NCBI GenBank assembly: GCA_017996515.1
Contig: JAGOGU010000016.1
Coordinates: 1 to 15,553 of the forward strand
From: Allobrachymonas sp.
GTDB lineage: Bacteria > Pseudomonadota > Gammaproteobacteria > Burkholderiales > Burkholderiaceae_C
Reading direction: 5' to 3'
DNA: 15,553 bases
Part shown: piece after piece, positions 8,730-15,157 of the stretch
How the letters are laid out: each line of letters begins with the position of its first letter
How positions within the stretch are numbered: the first letter of the stretch is position 1
Notes under the pieces: generated by a model
The model's database searches: none
What the model was told of the DNA's origin: nothing
The model's input: the letters and a program-made list of their open reading frames with translations, nothing else
Made by a program: the position numbers and the translations under genes

Positions 8730-10247
8730 ATGATCGACGCAACGAGCTGGGCAGTCATCGCGCCGGAAGTGGCGCTGCTGACAATGGCCTGCGTGATTAC
8801 GCTGGCGGATCTGTGGGTGCGCAGCCCGCGCCGCACCCTGACATACTGGCTGACGCAGGCCACCCTGCTGGTACTGGCGCTGTGGCAGGCGCAGTATGCC
8901 GTGTCGCTCTGGCAACCCGATGCCAGCAAGGCGGCCTACGGCTTTGGCAATATGGTGCTGGCCGATGCGCTGGGCAGTTGGCTCAAGTGCATGGCTACCC
9001 TGGCCTTGCTATTCACACTGGTGTACGCGCGCCCTTATGCGGCGCAGCGCAACATGCTGCAGCGCGGCGGCGAGCTGTTCACGTTGTCGCTGTTCGGCCT
9101 GCTGGGGGTGTACATCATGGTTTCGGGCAACCATTTCCTGCTGATTTATCTCGGCCTGGAAGTGACGAGTTTGGCCAGTTTTGCCCTGGTGGCCTTGTGG
9201 CGTGACAACACCCTGTCTGCCGAAGCGGGCATGAAATATTTCATCCTCGGCGCTTTGGCCTCGGGCTTTTTGCTTTACGGCCTGTCGATGGTGTATGGCG
9301 CCACGGGTACCATGTATCTGTCGCAGGTGCTGATGCAATCCCTCAATCAGGCGGTGCAAACGCCTATTCTGATGTTGGGGCTGGTGTTTATTGTGGCAGG
9401 GCTGGCCTTCAAACTGGGAGCGGTGCCGTTTCATATGTGGGTGCCCGATGTGTACCAGGGTGCGCCCACGGCGGCCACTCTGTTCGTGGCGACCGCGCCC
9501 AAGCTGGGCGTGTTTGCCGTGTTGCTGCGCCTGCTGGTTGGGGGCTTGCTGGAACTGGCGCCCCACTGGCAGATGATGATGGTGGTGCTGGGCGTTGCGT
9601 CTTTGCTGCTGGGCAACCTGGCGGCCATCATGCAAGACAACCTCAAGCGCATGCTGGCCTATTCCACCATTGCGCAAAACGGCTTCATGCTGCTGGTGTT
9701 TGCCGTCAGCCATGTGCGTGGCGAATACCGCCTGGTGCTTGAAGTCATGTCGGCCAGCATGTTCTATCTGATCGGCTATGTGCTGGCGGCGTTGGCGGCA
9801 TTCGGCGTGCTCATGCTGCTGTCGCGCGAAGGATTCGAGTGCGAAACCCTGCAAGACCTGAGCGGGCTGAACCGCCGCTATCCGCTGTATGCCGGGATCA
9901 TGGCCTTGAGCATGCTCTCATTGGCGGGGGTGCCGCTTACCGTGGGCTTTTATGGCAAGTTCCGCGTGATACAGGTGCTGCTGGCGGCGCAAACCATGCA
10001 GCATACCGTGCTGGCCATATTCGCCGTGCTCACTTCGCTGGTGGGGGCGTTTTACTACCTGCGGGTCATCAAGGTCATGTATTTTGATGCCGAGCAGACA
10101 CCCGCCGATGTGCCGCTGGCGGGCCGCTACGACGCACATGCCATGTTGAGCATCAACGGCGCGTTGCTGCTGCTGTTTGGCGTGCTGCCCGCCAGCCTGC
10201 TGCGCCTGTGCGAGTTGGCGGTGCGCCACATGAACGGCATGTCTTGA
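8730..10247 (+). CDS. nuoN: NADH-quinone oxidoreductase subunit N (antiporter-like)
   Basis: This 505-residue membrane subunit (ND2 family, 14 helices in bacteria) is the antiporter-like channel next to NuoK. Visible family features are LIYLGLEVTSLASFALVA with E144, GLAFKLGAVPFHMWVPDVYQ with K228, and GAPTAATLFVATAPKLGVFA. NLKRMLAYSTIAQNGFM and GVPLTVGFYGKF also match. The GC-rich start ATG 8730 has GGGCGAGG just upstream as the likely ribosome site. Its TGA stop shares a base with the next ATG (TGATG), tying it to the NUDIX gene. It is the last structural gene of the complex I operon. Confidence 0.97.
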   Translation: MIDATSWAVIAPEVALLTMACVITLADLWVRSPRRTLTYWLTQATLLVLALWQAQYAVSLWQPDASKAAYGFGNMVLADALGSWLKCMATLALLFTLVYARPYAAQRNMLQRGGELFTLSLFGLLGVYIMVSGNHFLLIYLGLEVTSLASFALVALWRDNTLSAEAGMKYFILGALASGFLLYGLSMVYGATGTMYLSQVLMQSLNQAVQTPILMLGLVFIVAGLAFKLGAVPFHMWVPDVYQGAPTAATLFVATAPKLGVFAVLLRLLVGGLLELAPHWQMMMVVLGVASLLLGNLAAIMQDNLKRMLAYSTIAQNGFMLLVFAVSHVRGEYRLVLEVMSASMFYLIGYVLAALAAFGVLMLLSREGFECETLQDLSGLNRRYPLYAGIMALSMLSLAGVPLTVGFYGKFRVIQVLLAAQTMQHTVLAIFAVLTSLVGAFYYLRVIKVMYFDAEQTPADVPLAGRYDAHAMLSINGALLLLFGVLPASLLRLCELAVRHMNGMS

Positions 10248-10870
10248 TGGCCATGCCGGTTCCATCTCTGCCGCCTGATCTGGATGCGCAGCCAACCGAT
10301 CTGGCCGAGCAGCTGCTGCACAGTGAACAGGTTCTGCACGGCCATTTTTTGCGCGCTTGGCGCGATACGGTCAAACTGCCCAATGGCCAACAGGCCGGGC
10401 GCGAGTATGTGCGCCATCCGGGTGCAGTGGTGATTGTGGCCAGCCTGCCAGATGGGCGCTATCTGATCGAATACCAATACCGGCACCCGGTGGGGCGGGC
10501 GATGCTGGAGTTTCCGGCGGGCAAGATCGATGCGGGCGAGCCTTCTCTTGCCAGCGCGCAACGCGAGCTGCGCGAAGAAACCGGCTTTGTAGCAGGACAG
10601 TGGGCGTTTGCGGGCGTGATGCACAACTGCATCGGCTATTCCGACGAGCACATCGATATCTGGTTTGCGCGCGATTTGCAGTTTCAGGGGCAGGCGCTGG
10701 ACGACGGGGAAGCTTTGCGGGTATATGCCGCATCGCTGCCAGATTTGCTGCAACGCGCACGCAGCGGCGAATTGACCGATGCCAAAACCCTGACCGCCTT
10801 GTTGTGGCTGCAACAGGTGCATGCGGGCCAGTGGGCGTTGGATTGGTACGAGTCCGCAGCCAAGGCCTGA
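10247..10870 (+). CDS. NUDIX hydrolase, probable ADP-ribose pyrophosphatase
   Basis: This 207-residue protein contains a complete Nudix box from G92 to F114: G-x5-E-x7-REL-x-EE-x-GF, with catalytic and metal-binding residues E98, R106, E107, E110 and E111. The layout, with an N-terminal beta domain, YLIEYQYRHPVG and EFPAGKID before the box, and GYSDEHIDIWFARDL after it, is that of ADP-ribose pyrophosphatases (ADP-ribose to AMP and ribose-5-phosphate). Substrate specificity remains inferred. The start ATG 10247 shares its A with the nuoN stop (TGATG), so co-translation with the complex I operon is likely; a second ATG is at 10253. A NUDIX gene beside nuoN is a familiar arrangement in Burkholderiales and may relate to turnover of NAD-derived metabolites. 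It converges with miaA 8 bases downstream. Confidence 0.9.
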   Translation: MAMPVPSLPPDLDAQPTDLAEQLLHSEQVLHGHFLRAWRDTVKLPNGQQAGREYVRHPGAVVIVASLPDGRYLIEYQYRHPVGRAMLEFPAGKIDAGEPSLASAQRELREETGFVAGQWAFAGVMHNCIGYSDEHIDIWFARDLQFQGQALDDGEALRVYAASLPDLLQRARSGELTDAKTLTALLWLQQVHAGQWALDWYESAAKA

Positions 10871-10878
10871 GCGTCTGT

Positions 10879-11862
10879 TCAATGCGCGCGCGCAGCAAGT
10901 TGCGCGAGCAAAGCATCCACCTGTTGTGTGATTTCCGCCTGCGGGTCAGGGCCATCGCAGGCAATGGTGTGGCGTTGAGACATGCTGCGTAGCCAGGTCA
11001 GCTGGCGCTTGGCCAGTTGGCGCGTGGCGGCAATGGCTTTTTCGCGCCACTGGGGCAATGGCTCGTCATGCTCCAGCGCCTGCCAGGCCTGTCGGTAGCC
11101 GACGCTGCGCATGGCAGGCAGCTCGGCATGCAAATCGCCACGCTGGCGCAAGGCCTGCATCTCGGTGATAAATCCCTGCTCCAGCATGGCATCAAAGCGC
11201 TGTGCAATGCGCGCATGCAGCCATTGGCGGTCGCTCGGCTCCAGCGACAGAAACAGATCCGGCGGCGTGGCAGGCTCGGCCTGCGCCTCTTGCGCGTGCC
11301 AAAAACTCAAAGGCTGGCCGGTCATGTGCCACACTTCCAACGCGCGACCAATGCGCTGGCTGTCGTTCGGCTCCAGCCGGGCGGCCGTTTCCGGATCGAT
11401 GCGTGCCAGCTGCGCATGCATGGCCGGCCAGCCGTGCGCTGTTGCCTGCGCTAACACTTGGGCGCGCAAGGCGGGGTCGGTGGCAGGCAGTTGGCTCAAG
11501 CCCTCGAACAGTGCCTTGAAATACAGCATGGTGCCGCCCACCAGCAGCGGAATATGCCCGCGCTGCCGGATGGTGGCGATCAGCGCGCGGGCATCGTGCG
11601 CAAACTGTGCGGCGCTGTAGCTGTGTGCGGGTTCCAGAATGTCGATCAGGTGATGCGGCACGGCAGCTTGCTCGGCTGGCGTGGGCTTGGCCGTGCCAAT
11701 GTCCATGCCCCGATACACCAGTGCCGAGTCCACACTGATGATCTCTGCCGACAAGCCCCAACGCCGTTGCATGTGCTGCGCCAGTTGTAAGGCGGCCGCA
11801 GATTTGCCGCTGGCCGTGGGGCCAGACAGCGCGATCAGGGGAAGGGTGGTGGACAGGGGCAT
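10879..11862 (-). CDS. miaA: tRNA dimethylallyltransferase (isopentenyltransferase)
   Basis: This 327-residue enzyme transfers a dimethylallyl group to N6 of A37 in tRNAs reading codons that begin with U. The P-loop GPTASGKS is at residues 14-21. It is followed by [18 protein letters not shown] with the catalytic-type D45, the PHHLID motif, [13 protein letters not shown], and [16 protein letters not shown]. The C-terminal tRNA-binding part shows [10 protein letters not shown] and [12 protein letters not shown]. The length matches the family. The frame extends to a TTG at 11892, but ATG 11862 ([14 protein letters not shown]) gives the usual short lead before the P-loop; no strong Shine-Dalgarno site is visible for either. 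It runs opposite to its neighbours and converges on the NUDIX gene. Confidence 0.96.
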   Translation of the reverse strand: MPLSTTLPLIALSGPTASGKSAAALQLAQHMQRRWGLSAEIISVDSALVYRGMDIGTAKPTPAEQAAVPHHLIDILEPAHSYSAAQFAHDARALIATIRQRGHIPLLVGGTMLYFKALFEGLSQLPATDPALRAQVLAQATAHGWPAMHAQLARIDPETAARLEPNDSQRIGRALEVWHMTGQPLSFWHAQEAQAEPATPPDLFLSLEPSDRQWLHARIAQRFDAMLEQGFITEMQALRQRGDLHAELPAMRSVGYRQAWQALEHDEPLPQWREKAIAATRQLAKRQLTWLRSMSQRHTIACDGPDPQAEITQQVDALLAQLAARAH

Positions 11863-11903
11863 GGTGCAATTTGGGGCGCTACAGGTGTGCAAAGGAGCCA
11901 GTC

Positions 11904-12014
11904 ATGGGGCAACTGATGCAAGGGGTGCATGTTAGCGCCAAGTTGATGGAGCAATCGCAGGCCGCAAGGCCATCCATGAGTAGCAAGGTCGCCAGCAACG
12001 GGGGCGGGACATGA
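11904..12014 (+). CDS. Possible 36-residue leader ORF upstream of rng
   Basis: A short frame starts at ATG 11904, 6 bases after a good ribosome site (AAGGAG, 11892-11897), and ends with TGA at 12012-12014. The product would begin MGQLMQGVHVSAKLMEQ and end SKVASNGGGT; I recognise no family and see no membrane segment. Its stop overlaps an ATG at 12011 (ATGA), which is in frame with rng and would add 23 residues to it. This could be a translated leader affecting rng expression or simply chance, since short GC-rich frames are common. Only the ribosome site and the overlap argue for it. Confidence 0.2.
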   Translation: MGQLMQGVHVSAKLMEQSQAARPSMSSKVASNGGGT

Positions 12015-12062
12015 AAAAAGGCTTGCTTGCCATCCCATTTGCTGCTGCATTTACGCCATTAA

Positions 12063-12068
12063 AGAGGA
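12063..12068 (+). promoter_or_regulatory. Candidate Shine-Dalgarno site of rng
   Basis: AGAGGA lies 11 bases before ATG 12080, a slightly long but usable spacing. It supports the RNase G start MQQEILINWS over the in-frame ATG at 12011, whose leader MKKGLLAIPFAAAF has no counterpart in the usual RNase G N-terminus. Confidence 0.5.
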
Positions 12069-12079
12069 AAATACGCGGC

Positions 12080-13573
12080 ATGCAGCAAGAAATACTGATC
12101 AACTGGTCGCCCCAGGAAACCCGCGCCGCCATCGTCGAACAAGGCGTGGTGCAAGAAGTCCACATCGAACGCGCCTTGCAGCGCGGTCTGGTGGGCAATA
12201 TCTATCTGGGCAAGGTCATGCGCGTGCTGCCGGGCATGCAATCGGCCTTTATCGACATTGGGTTGGAGCGCTCGGCCTTTTTGCATGTGGCCGATGTGCC
12301 GCAGCCCGTCGCGCCAGCTCCAAAGGAGGATGAAGAAGCGCCGCCGCCCAAGCCCATCGAGCACATGCTGTTTGAAGGGCAGACCGTGATGGTGCAAGTC
12401 ATCAAAGACCCGCTGGGCAGCAAAGGCGCGCGGCTTTCGGCGCATATCAGCATTGCCGGGCGCATGCTGGTGCTGTTGCCGCAGGGCGAGGGGGTGGGAG
12501 TATCGCAAAAAATAGATTTGTCGTTGCGCGATGCGGTGCGCCAGCGCATTGTGGATCTGCTCGACACCCAGCGCACCAGCGGCAGCGCGTTGCCTGCCTG
12601 TGGCTACATCGTGCGCACCAATGCCGAAGAAGCCAACGAGGCCGAATTGCTGCGCGATATGCATTACCTGCACACTACCTGGTCGGGCATCAAGGATGCC
12701 AGCCAGCGCCAGGCGGCGCCCGCCTTGTTGCATCAGGATTTGAACCTGCTGCAACGGGTGCTGCGTGACATGGTGGACGACAGCGTGCAGAGCATTCGCA
12801 TCGATTCGCGCGAGCAATACGGTGCCGTGTACGACTTCGCGCAAACCCATATGCCCGATACCGTATCCCGCATCGAGTACTACAGCGGCGAGCGCCCCAT
12901 CTTCGACCTGTTCGGAATTGATGAGGAAATCACGCGCGCATTGGGGCGCAGGGTTGATCTCAAATCGGGTGGCTATCTGGTGATTGACCAGACCGAGGCG
13001 CTGACCACCATCGACGTGAACACCGGCGGATTTGTGGGCGCGCGCAGTTTTGACGAAACCATTTTCAAAACCAACCTCGAAGCGGCGCACGCCATTGCGC
13101 GCCAACTGCGGTTGCGCAATCTGGGCGGCATCATCGTGGCGGACTTCATCGATATGAGCTTGCCCGAGCACCAGGAAGCCGTTGTGGCCGAGCTGCGCAA
13201 ACAGCTGCAGCGCGACCGCATCAAAACGGTGGTGGGCGAATTTTCTGCGCTGGGCTTGCTGGAGATGACGCGCAAGCGCACGCGCGAATCGCTGGCGCGC
13301 ATGCTGTGCGAGCCTTGCGAGGCCTGTGGCGGGCGGGGCATGCTGAAAACCCCGCGCAGTGTGGTGTACGACATCCTGCGCGAGATTCTGCGCGAGGCGC
13401 GGCAGTTCAATCCGCAAGAAATTCGCGTCATCGCCGCCCCGGCAGTGGTTGATCTGCTGCTGGAAGAAGAAAGTCCGCATTTGGCTTCATTGAGCGAATT
13501 CATCGCCAAACCCATCGCCCTGCGCGCCGATGCCAGCCTGTCGCAAGAGCAATACGACATTGTGCTGTTTTAA
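12080..13573 (+). CDS. rng: Ribonuclease G (RNase E/G family endoribonuclease)
   Basis: This 497-residue endoribonuclease is about the size of E. coli RNase G (489) and lacks the long C-terminal scaffold of RNase E. The family cleaves single-stranded AU-rich RNA, matures the 16S rRNA 5' end and takes part in mRNA decay. An S1 RNA-binding domain spans about residues 35-125 (GLVGNIYLGKVMRVLPGMQSAF onward). It is interrupted by a Pro/Glu-rich loop at about 77-92. The catalytic metal-binding aspartates are D312 (IDVNTG) and D355 (IVADFIDM), followed by the Zn-link CEACGG (C413, C416). The frame opens at 12011, but ATG 12080 gives the family N-terminus. It has no strong terminator downstream. Confidence 0.94.
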   Translation: MQQEILINWSPQETRAAIVEQGVVQEVHIERALQRGLVGNIYLGKVMRVLPGMQSAFIDIGLERSAFLHVADVPQPVAPAPKEDEEAPPPKPIEHMLFEGQTVMVQVIKDPLGSKGARLSAHISIAGRMLVLLPQGEGVGVSQKIDLSLRDAVRQRIVDLLDTQRTSGSALPACGYIVRTNAEEANEAELLRDMHYLHTTWSGIKDASQRQAAPALLHQDLNLLQRVLRDMVDDSVQSIRIDSREQYGAVYDFAQTHMPDTVSRIEYYSGERPIFDLFGIDEEITRALGRRVDLKSGGYLVIDQTEALTTIDVNTGGFVGARSFDETIFKTNLEAAHAIARQLRLRNLGGIIVADFIDMSLPEHQEAVVAELRKQLQRDRIKTVVGEFSALGLLEMTRKRTRESLARMLCEPCEACGGRGMLKTPRSVVYDILREILREARQFNPQEIRVIAAPAVVDLLLEEESPHLASLSEFIAKPIALRADASLSQEQYDIVLF

Positions 13574-13732
13574 AAAAGGCACAAAAGTCTCAAAACTTGG
13601 CAAATCCGTGTAAACATACGAGCATCTTGCATAAAAATACAGACCATTACCTCTGGATACAAGTACACTGTCAAAAATTAGTATTTTCCATGTACCCAAC
13701 AAACGGCATAGAACGCATCAATAGGAGCCAGA
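13574..13732 (+). promoter_or_regulatory. AT-rich intergenic region, probable promoter of the PilG-like operon
   Basis: This 159-base stretch is clearly richer in A and T than the genes on its left, as expected for a promoter region. It contains TAGTAT (13679-13684) as a possible -10 box, though no well-spaced good -35 was found. A 7-base inverted repeat, AAAATAC (13634-13640) and GTATTTT (13681-13687), surrounds it. The downstream gene has a clear AGGAG at 13723-13727, 5 bases from its ATG. No rho-independent terminator for rng is evident. Promoter function is inferred from composition and position. Confidence 0.4.
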
Positions 13733-14629
13733 ATGCTAGACACAGCTGATCCTGCAGCAGAGGCGCAGCAATCTTTACGGCTTTTGGTCAAAGGCTTTAC
13801 AGGCTTTGACATGCGTCTGCTGGATGGTGTGGTCAAACTCTCTCAGCGACGTAATCCGTCGCTTGAGCTGGTGGATGACCAAGCGCCCTCTTCCATTGAT
13901 GTCATCATTATCGACGGCAAAAATGAAGAAGCCGCAGCCTGGGCACAAGAACAAAGCTATTGGCTGGTGCAACAGGCTGTGGTGTGGGTCGATGCACAAG
14001 GACCCTTGCCCAAAGGGCATACCGGATTACAGCGCCCGGTTCGCTGGACCGATCTGCCGGTTATCTTGTCGCGTGCCATGGATGATGCCATACATTACCA
14101 CGCCGGAGAATCTGCTGAGCCCTCTGCGGCGGCAGTCCCTGTGTCGAAGGCTGCTGCGCAAGCGCAAGCCTCGCAAATAAATTCGTCAGCACAAACAACT
14201 GCGTCAAGCGAGGCGGTACTGGGCAACGCAGCTACTGCTCCTGCCATTCTGGTGGTAGACGACAGCCTCGCCGTGCGCGGGCATTTGACATCAGCGCTGA
14301 AAGCCGTCGGATATAGCGTAAACAGTGTGGACAGCGGAGAGTCCGCCATCATGATTGCGGGTTCGCGCCCGTATGACTGTATTTTGATGGATGTGCTCAT
14401 GCCCGGCATTGATGGGTATGAGGCTTGCCGCAAGATCAAGGCCATGCCTGCGATCGGCGGAAAAGCCAAACCTTCTATTGTCATGTTGACCAGTAAATCG
14501 TCCCCATTTGACCGAATTCGCGGCAAGATGGCTGGTTGTGATGCGTATTTGACCAAGCCCGTGCAGAAATCGCATTTGATGCAGGTGCTTGCCAAATACG
14601 CATTCAAAAATATGACACCGCATACGTAG
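13733..14629 (+). CDS. PilG-like response regulator with N-terminal extension
   Basis: This 298-residue protein ends in a complete receiver domain (about residues 170-292). Phosphorylation residues are D176/D177 (ILVVDDS), acceptor D220 (CILMDVLMPGIDGYE), T253 and K275 (AYLTKPV). The segment MLTSKSSPFDRIRGKMAG closely resembles the equivalent stretch of Pseudomonas PilG, the regulator that drives type IV pilus extension. Unlike PilG of about 130 residues, it has about 120 extra N-terminal residues. Their pattern (GFTGFDMRLL, DVIIIDG, a basic RPVRWTDLPVILSRAM end) suggests a degenerate receiver-like domain, joined by a 45-residue Ala/Ser/Gln linker. AGGAG precedes ATG 13733. It is followed by a PilH-like and a CheW-like gene, so a Pil-Chp-type chemosensory role is inferred. 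No DNA-binding output domain is present. Confidence 0.82.
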   Translation: MLDTADPAAEAQQSLRLLVKGFTGFDMRLLDGVVKLSQRRNPSLELVDDQAPSSIDVIIIDGKNEEAAAWAQEQSYWLVQQAVVWVDAQGPLPKGHTGLQRPVRWTDLPVILSRAMDDAIHYHAGESAEPSAAAVPVSKAAAQAQASQINSSAQTTASSEAVLGNAATAPAILVVDDSLAVRGHLTSALKAVGYSVNSVDSGESAIMIAGSRPYDCILMDVLMPGIDGYEACRKIKAMPAIGGKAKPSIVMLTSKSSPFDRIRGKMAGCDAYLTKPVQKSHLMQVLAKYAFKNMTPHT

Positions 14630-14745
14630 TGGAATGCTGGATGGTTGCAAGTGGGTTTTGTTAAGTAATGGCCAATCCAGCCAAATGTAATGATAGTTTT
14701 TTGGTTTTTATTGAAAAAGTTGAATCAATTTGAAGGGGTAGAGTG
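14630..14745 (+). other. Intergenic spacer between the two receiver genes
   Basis: This 116-base spacer is AT-rich and unusually long for two genes expected to share an operon. It holds a 7-base inverted repeat (GCTGGAT 14636-14642, ATCCAGC 14675-14681) with a 32-base loop, then a T-rich run (about 14697-14709), and the ribosome site AAGGGG at 14733-14738. It could contain a weak terminator or a second promoter; neither is well supported. Confidence 0.35.
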
Positions 14746-15108
14746 ATGTTGCGTAATGTGCTAGTGGTAGATGACAATGGTGTGGATCGCGCTTATATGG
14801 AAAAACTGATGACAGGCGCTGGTTATGTGGTGGCTCATGCCATTAATGGGGTGCAGGCACTGGAAATGGCCAAACGCATCAAACCGGATTTGATTCTGAT
14901 GGACGTCAATATGCCGGAAATGGATGGTTTTGCTGCCACCCGCAGTTTGCGTAATGACCCAGAAACAAAAAACATTCCCGTTGTGCTGGTAACAGCCAAA
15001 GACCAAAAGGCTGACAAGGCGTGGGGACAAATGCTGGGTGCCAAAGGCTATATCACAAAGCCCTACACCGATGCGCAAGTACTGGAAACGATCAAAAGCG
15101 TTTTTTAA
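14746..15108 (+). CDS. PilH-like single-domain response regulator
   Basis: This 120-residue protein is a stand-alone receiver domain with acidic pair D9/D10 (VLVVDDN), phosphoacceptor D53 (LILMDVNMPEMDGF), T83 (VVLVTAKDQ) and K105 (GYITKPY). The stretch KDQKADKAWGQMLGAKGYITKP matches the hallmark region of PilH (KDQETDKVWG...), the second regulator of type IV pilus chemosensory systems, which antagonises or balances PilG. AAGGGG at 14733-14738 fits ATG 14746 (7-base spacer) better than the GTG at 14743, which would add only one residue. Position between a PilG-like and a CheW-like gene agrees with the usual pilG-H-I order. The function is inferred from sequence and order. Confidence 0.85.
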   Translation: MLRNVLVVDDNGVDRAYMEKLMTGAGYVVAHAINGVQALEMAKRIKPDLILMDVNMPEMDGFAATRSLRNDPETKNIPVVLVTAKDQKADKAWGQMLGAKGYITKPYTDAQVLETIKSVF

Positions 15109-15157
15109 GCCTTATTGAATTCTTTTAAAAGCAGTATTGATGGTTTTGGCGGTAAGC

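Larger units (their letters stand above)
11863..12079. other. Region between divergent miaA and rng
   Basis: About 217 bases separate the two divergent start codons, so promoters for both genes are expected here. I could not identify a confident -35/-10 pair on either strand. What is visible is AAGGAG at 11892-11897 followed by a 36-codon plus-strand ORF, then an ATGA overlap into an upstream extension of the rng frame, and finally AGAGGA at 12063-12068 ahead of the likely rng start. Confidence 0.6.

Noticed and set aside
11863..11892. Ten-residue N-terminal extension of MiaA from a TTG codon
   Set aside because: TTG is a rare start, there is no Shine-Dalgarno site before it, and the ATG at 11862 gives the normal distance to the P-loop.
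12011..12079. Start of rng at ATG 12011 with a signal-like leader MKKGLLAIPFAAAF
   Set aside because: RNase G acts in the cytoplasm and its family N-terminus matches from ATG 12080, which has its own AGAGGA. It is kept only as part of the leader-ORF finding.
12059..13480. 473-codon minus-strand frame opposite rng
   Set aside because: It is again a shadow of a well-identified gene, with no motif and no ribosome site that I could see.
14636..14709. Rho-independent terminator after the PilG-like gene
   Set aside because: The stem is only 7 bases with a 32-base loop, and the T-run starts about 15 bases after the stem, too far for a standard terminator.
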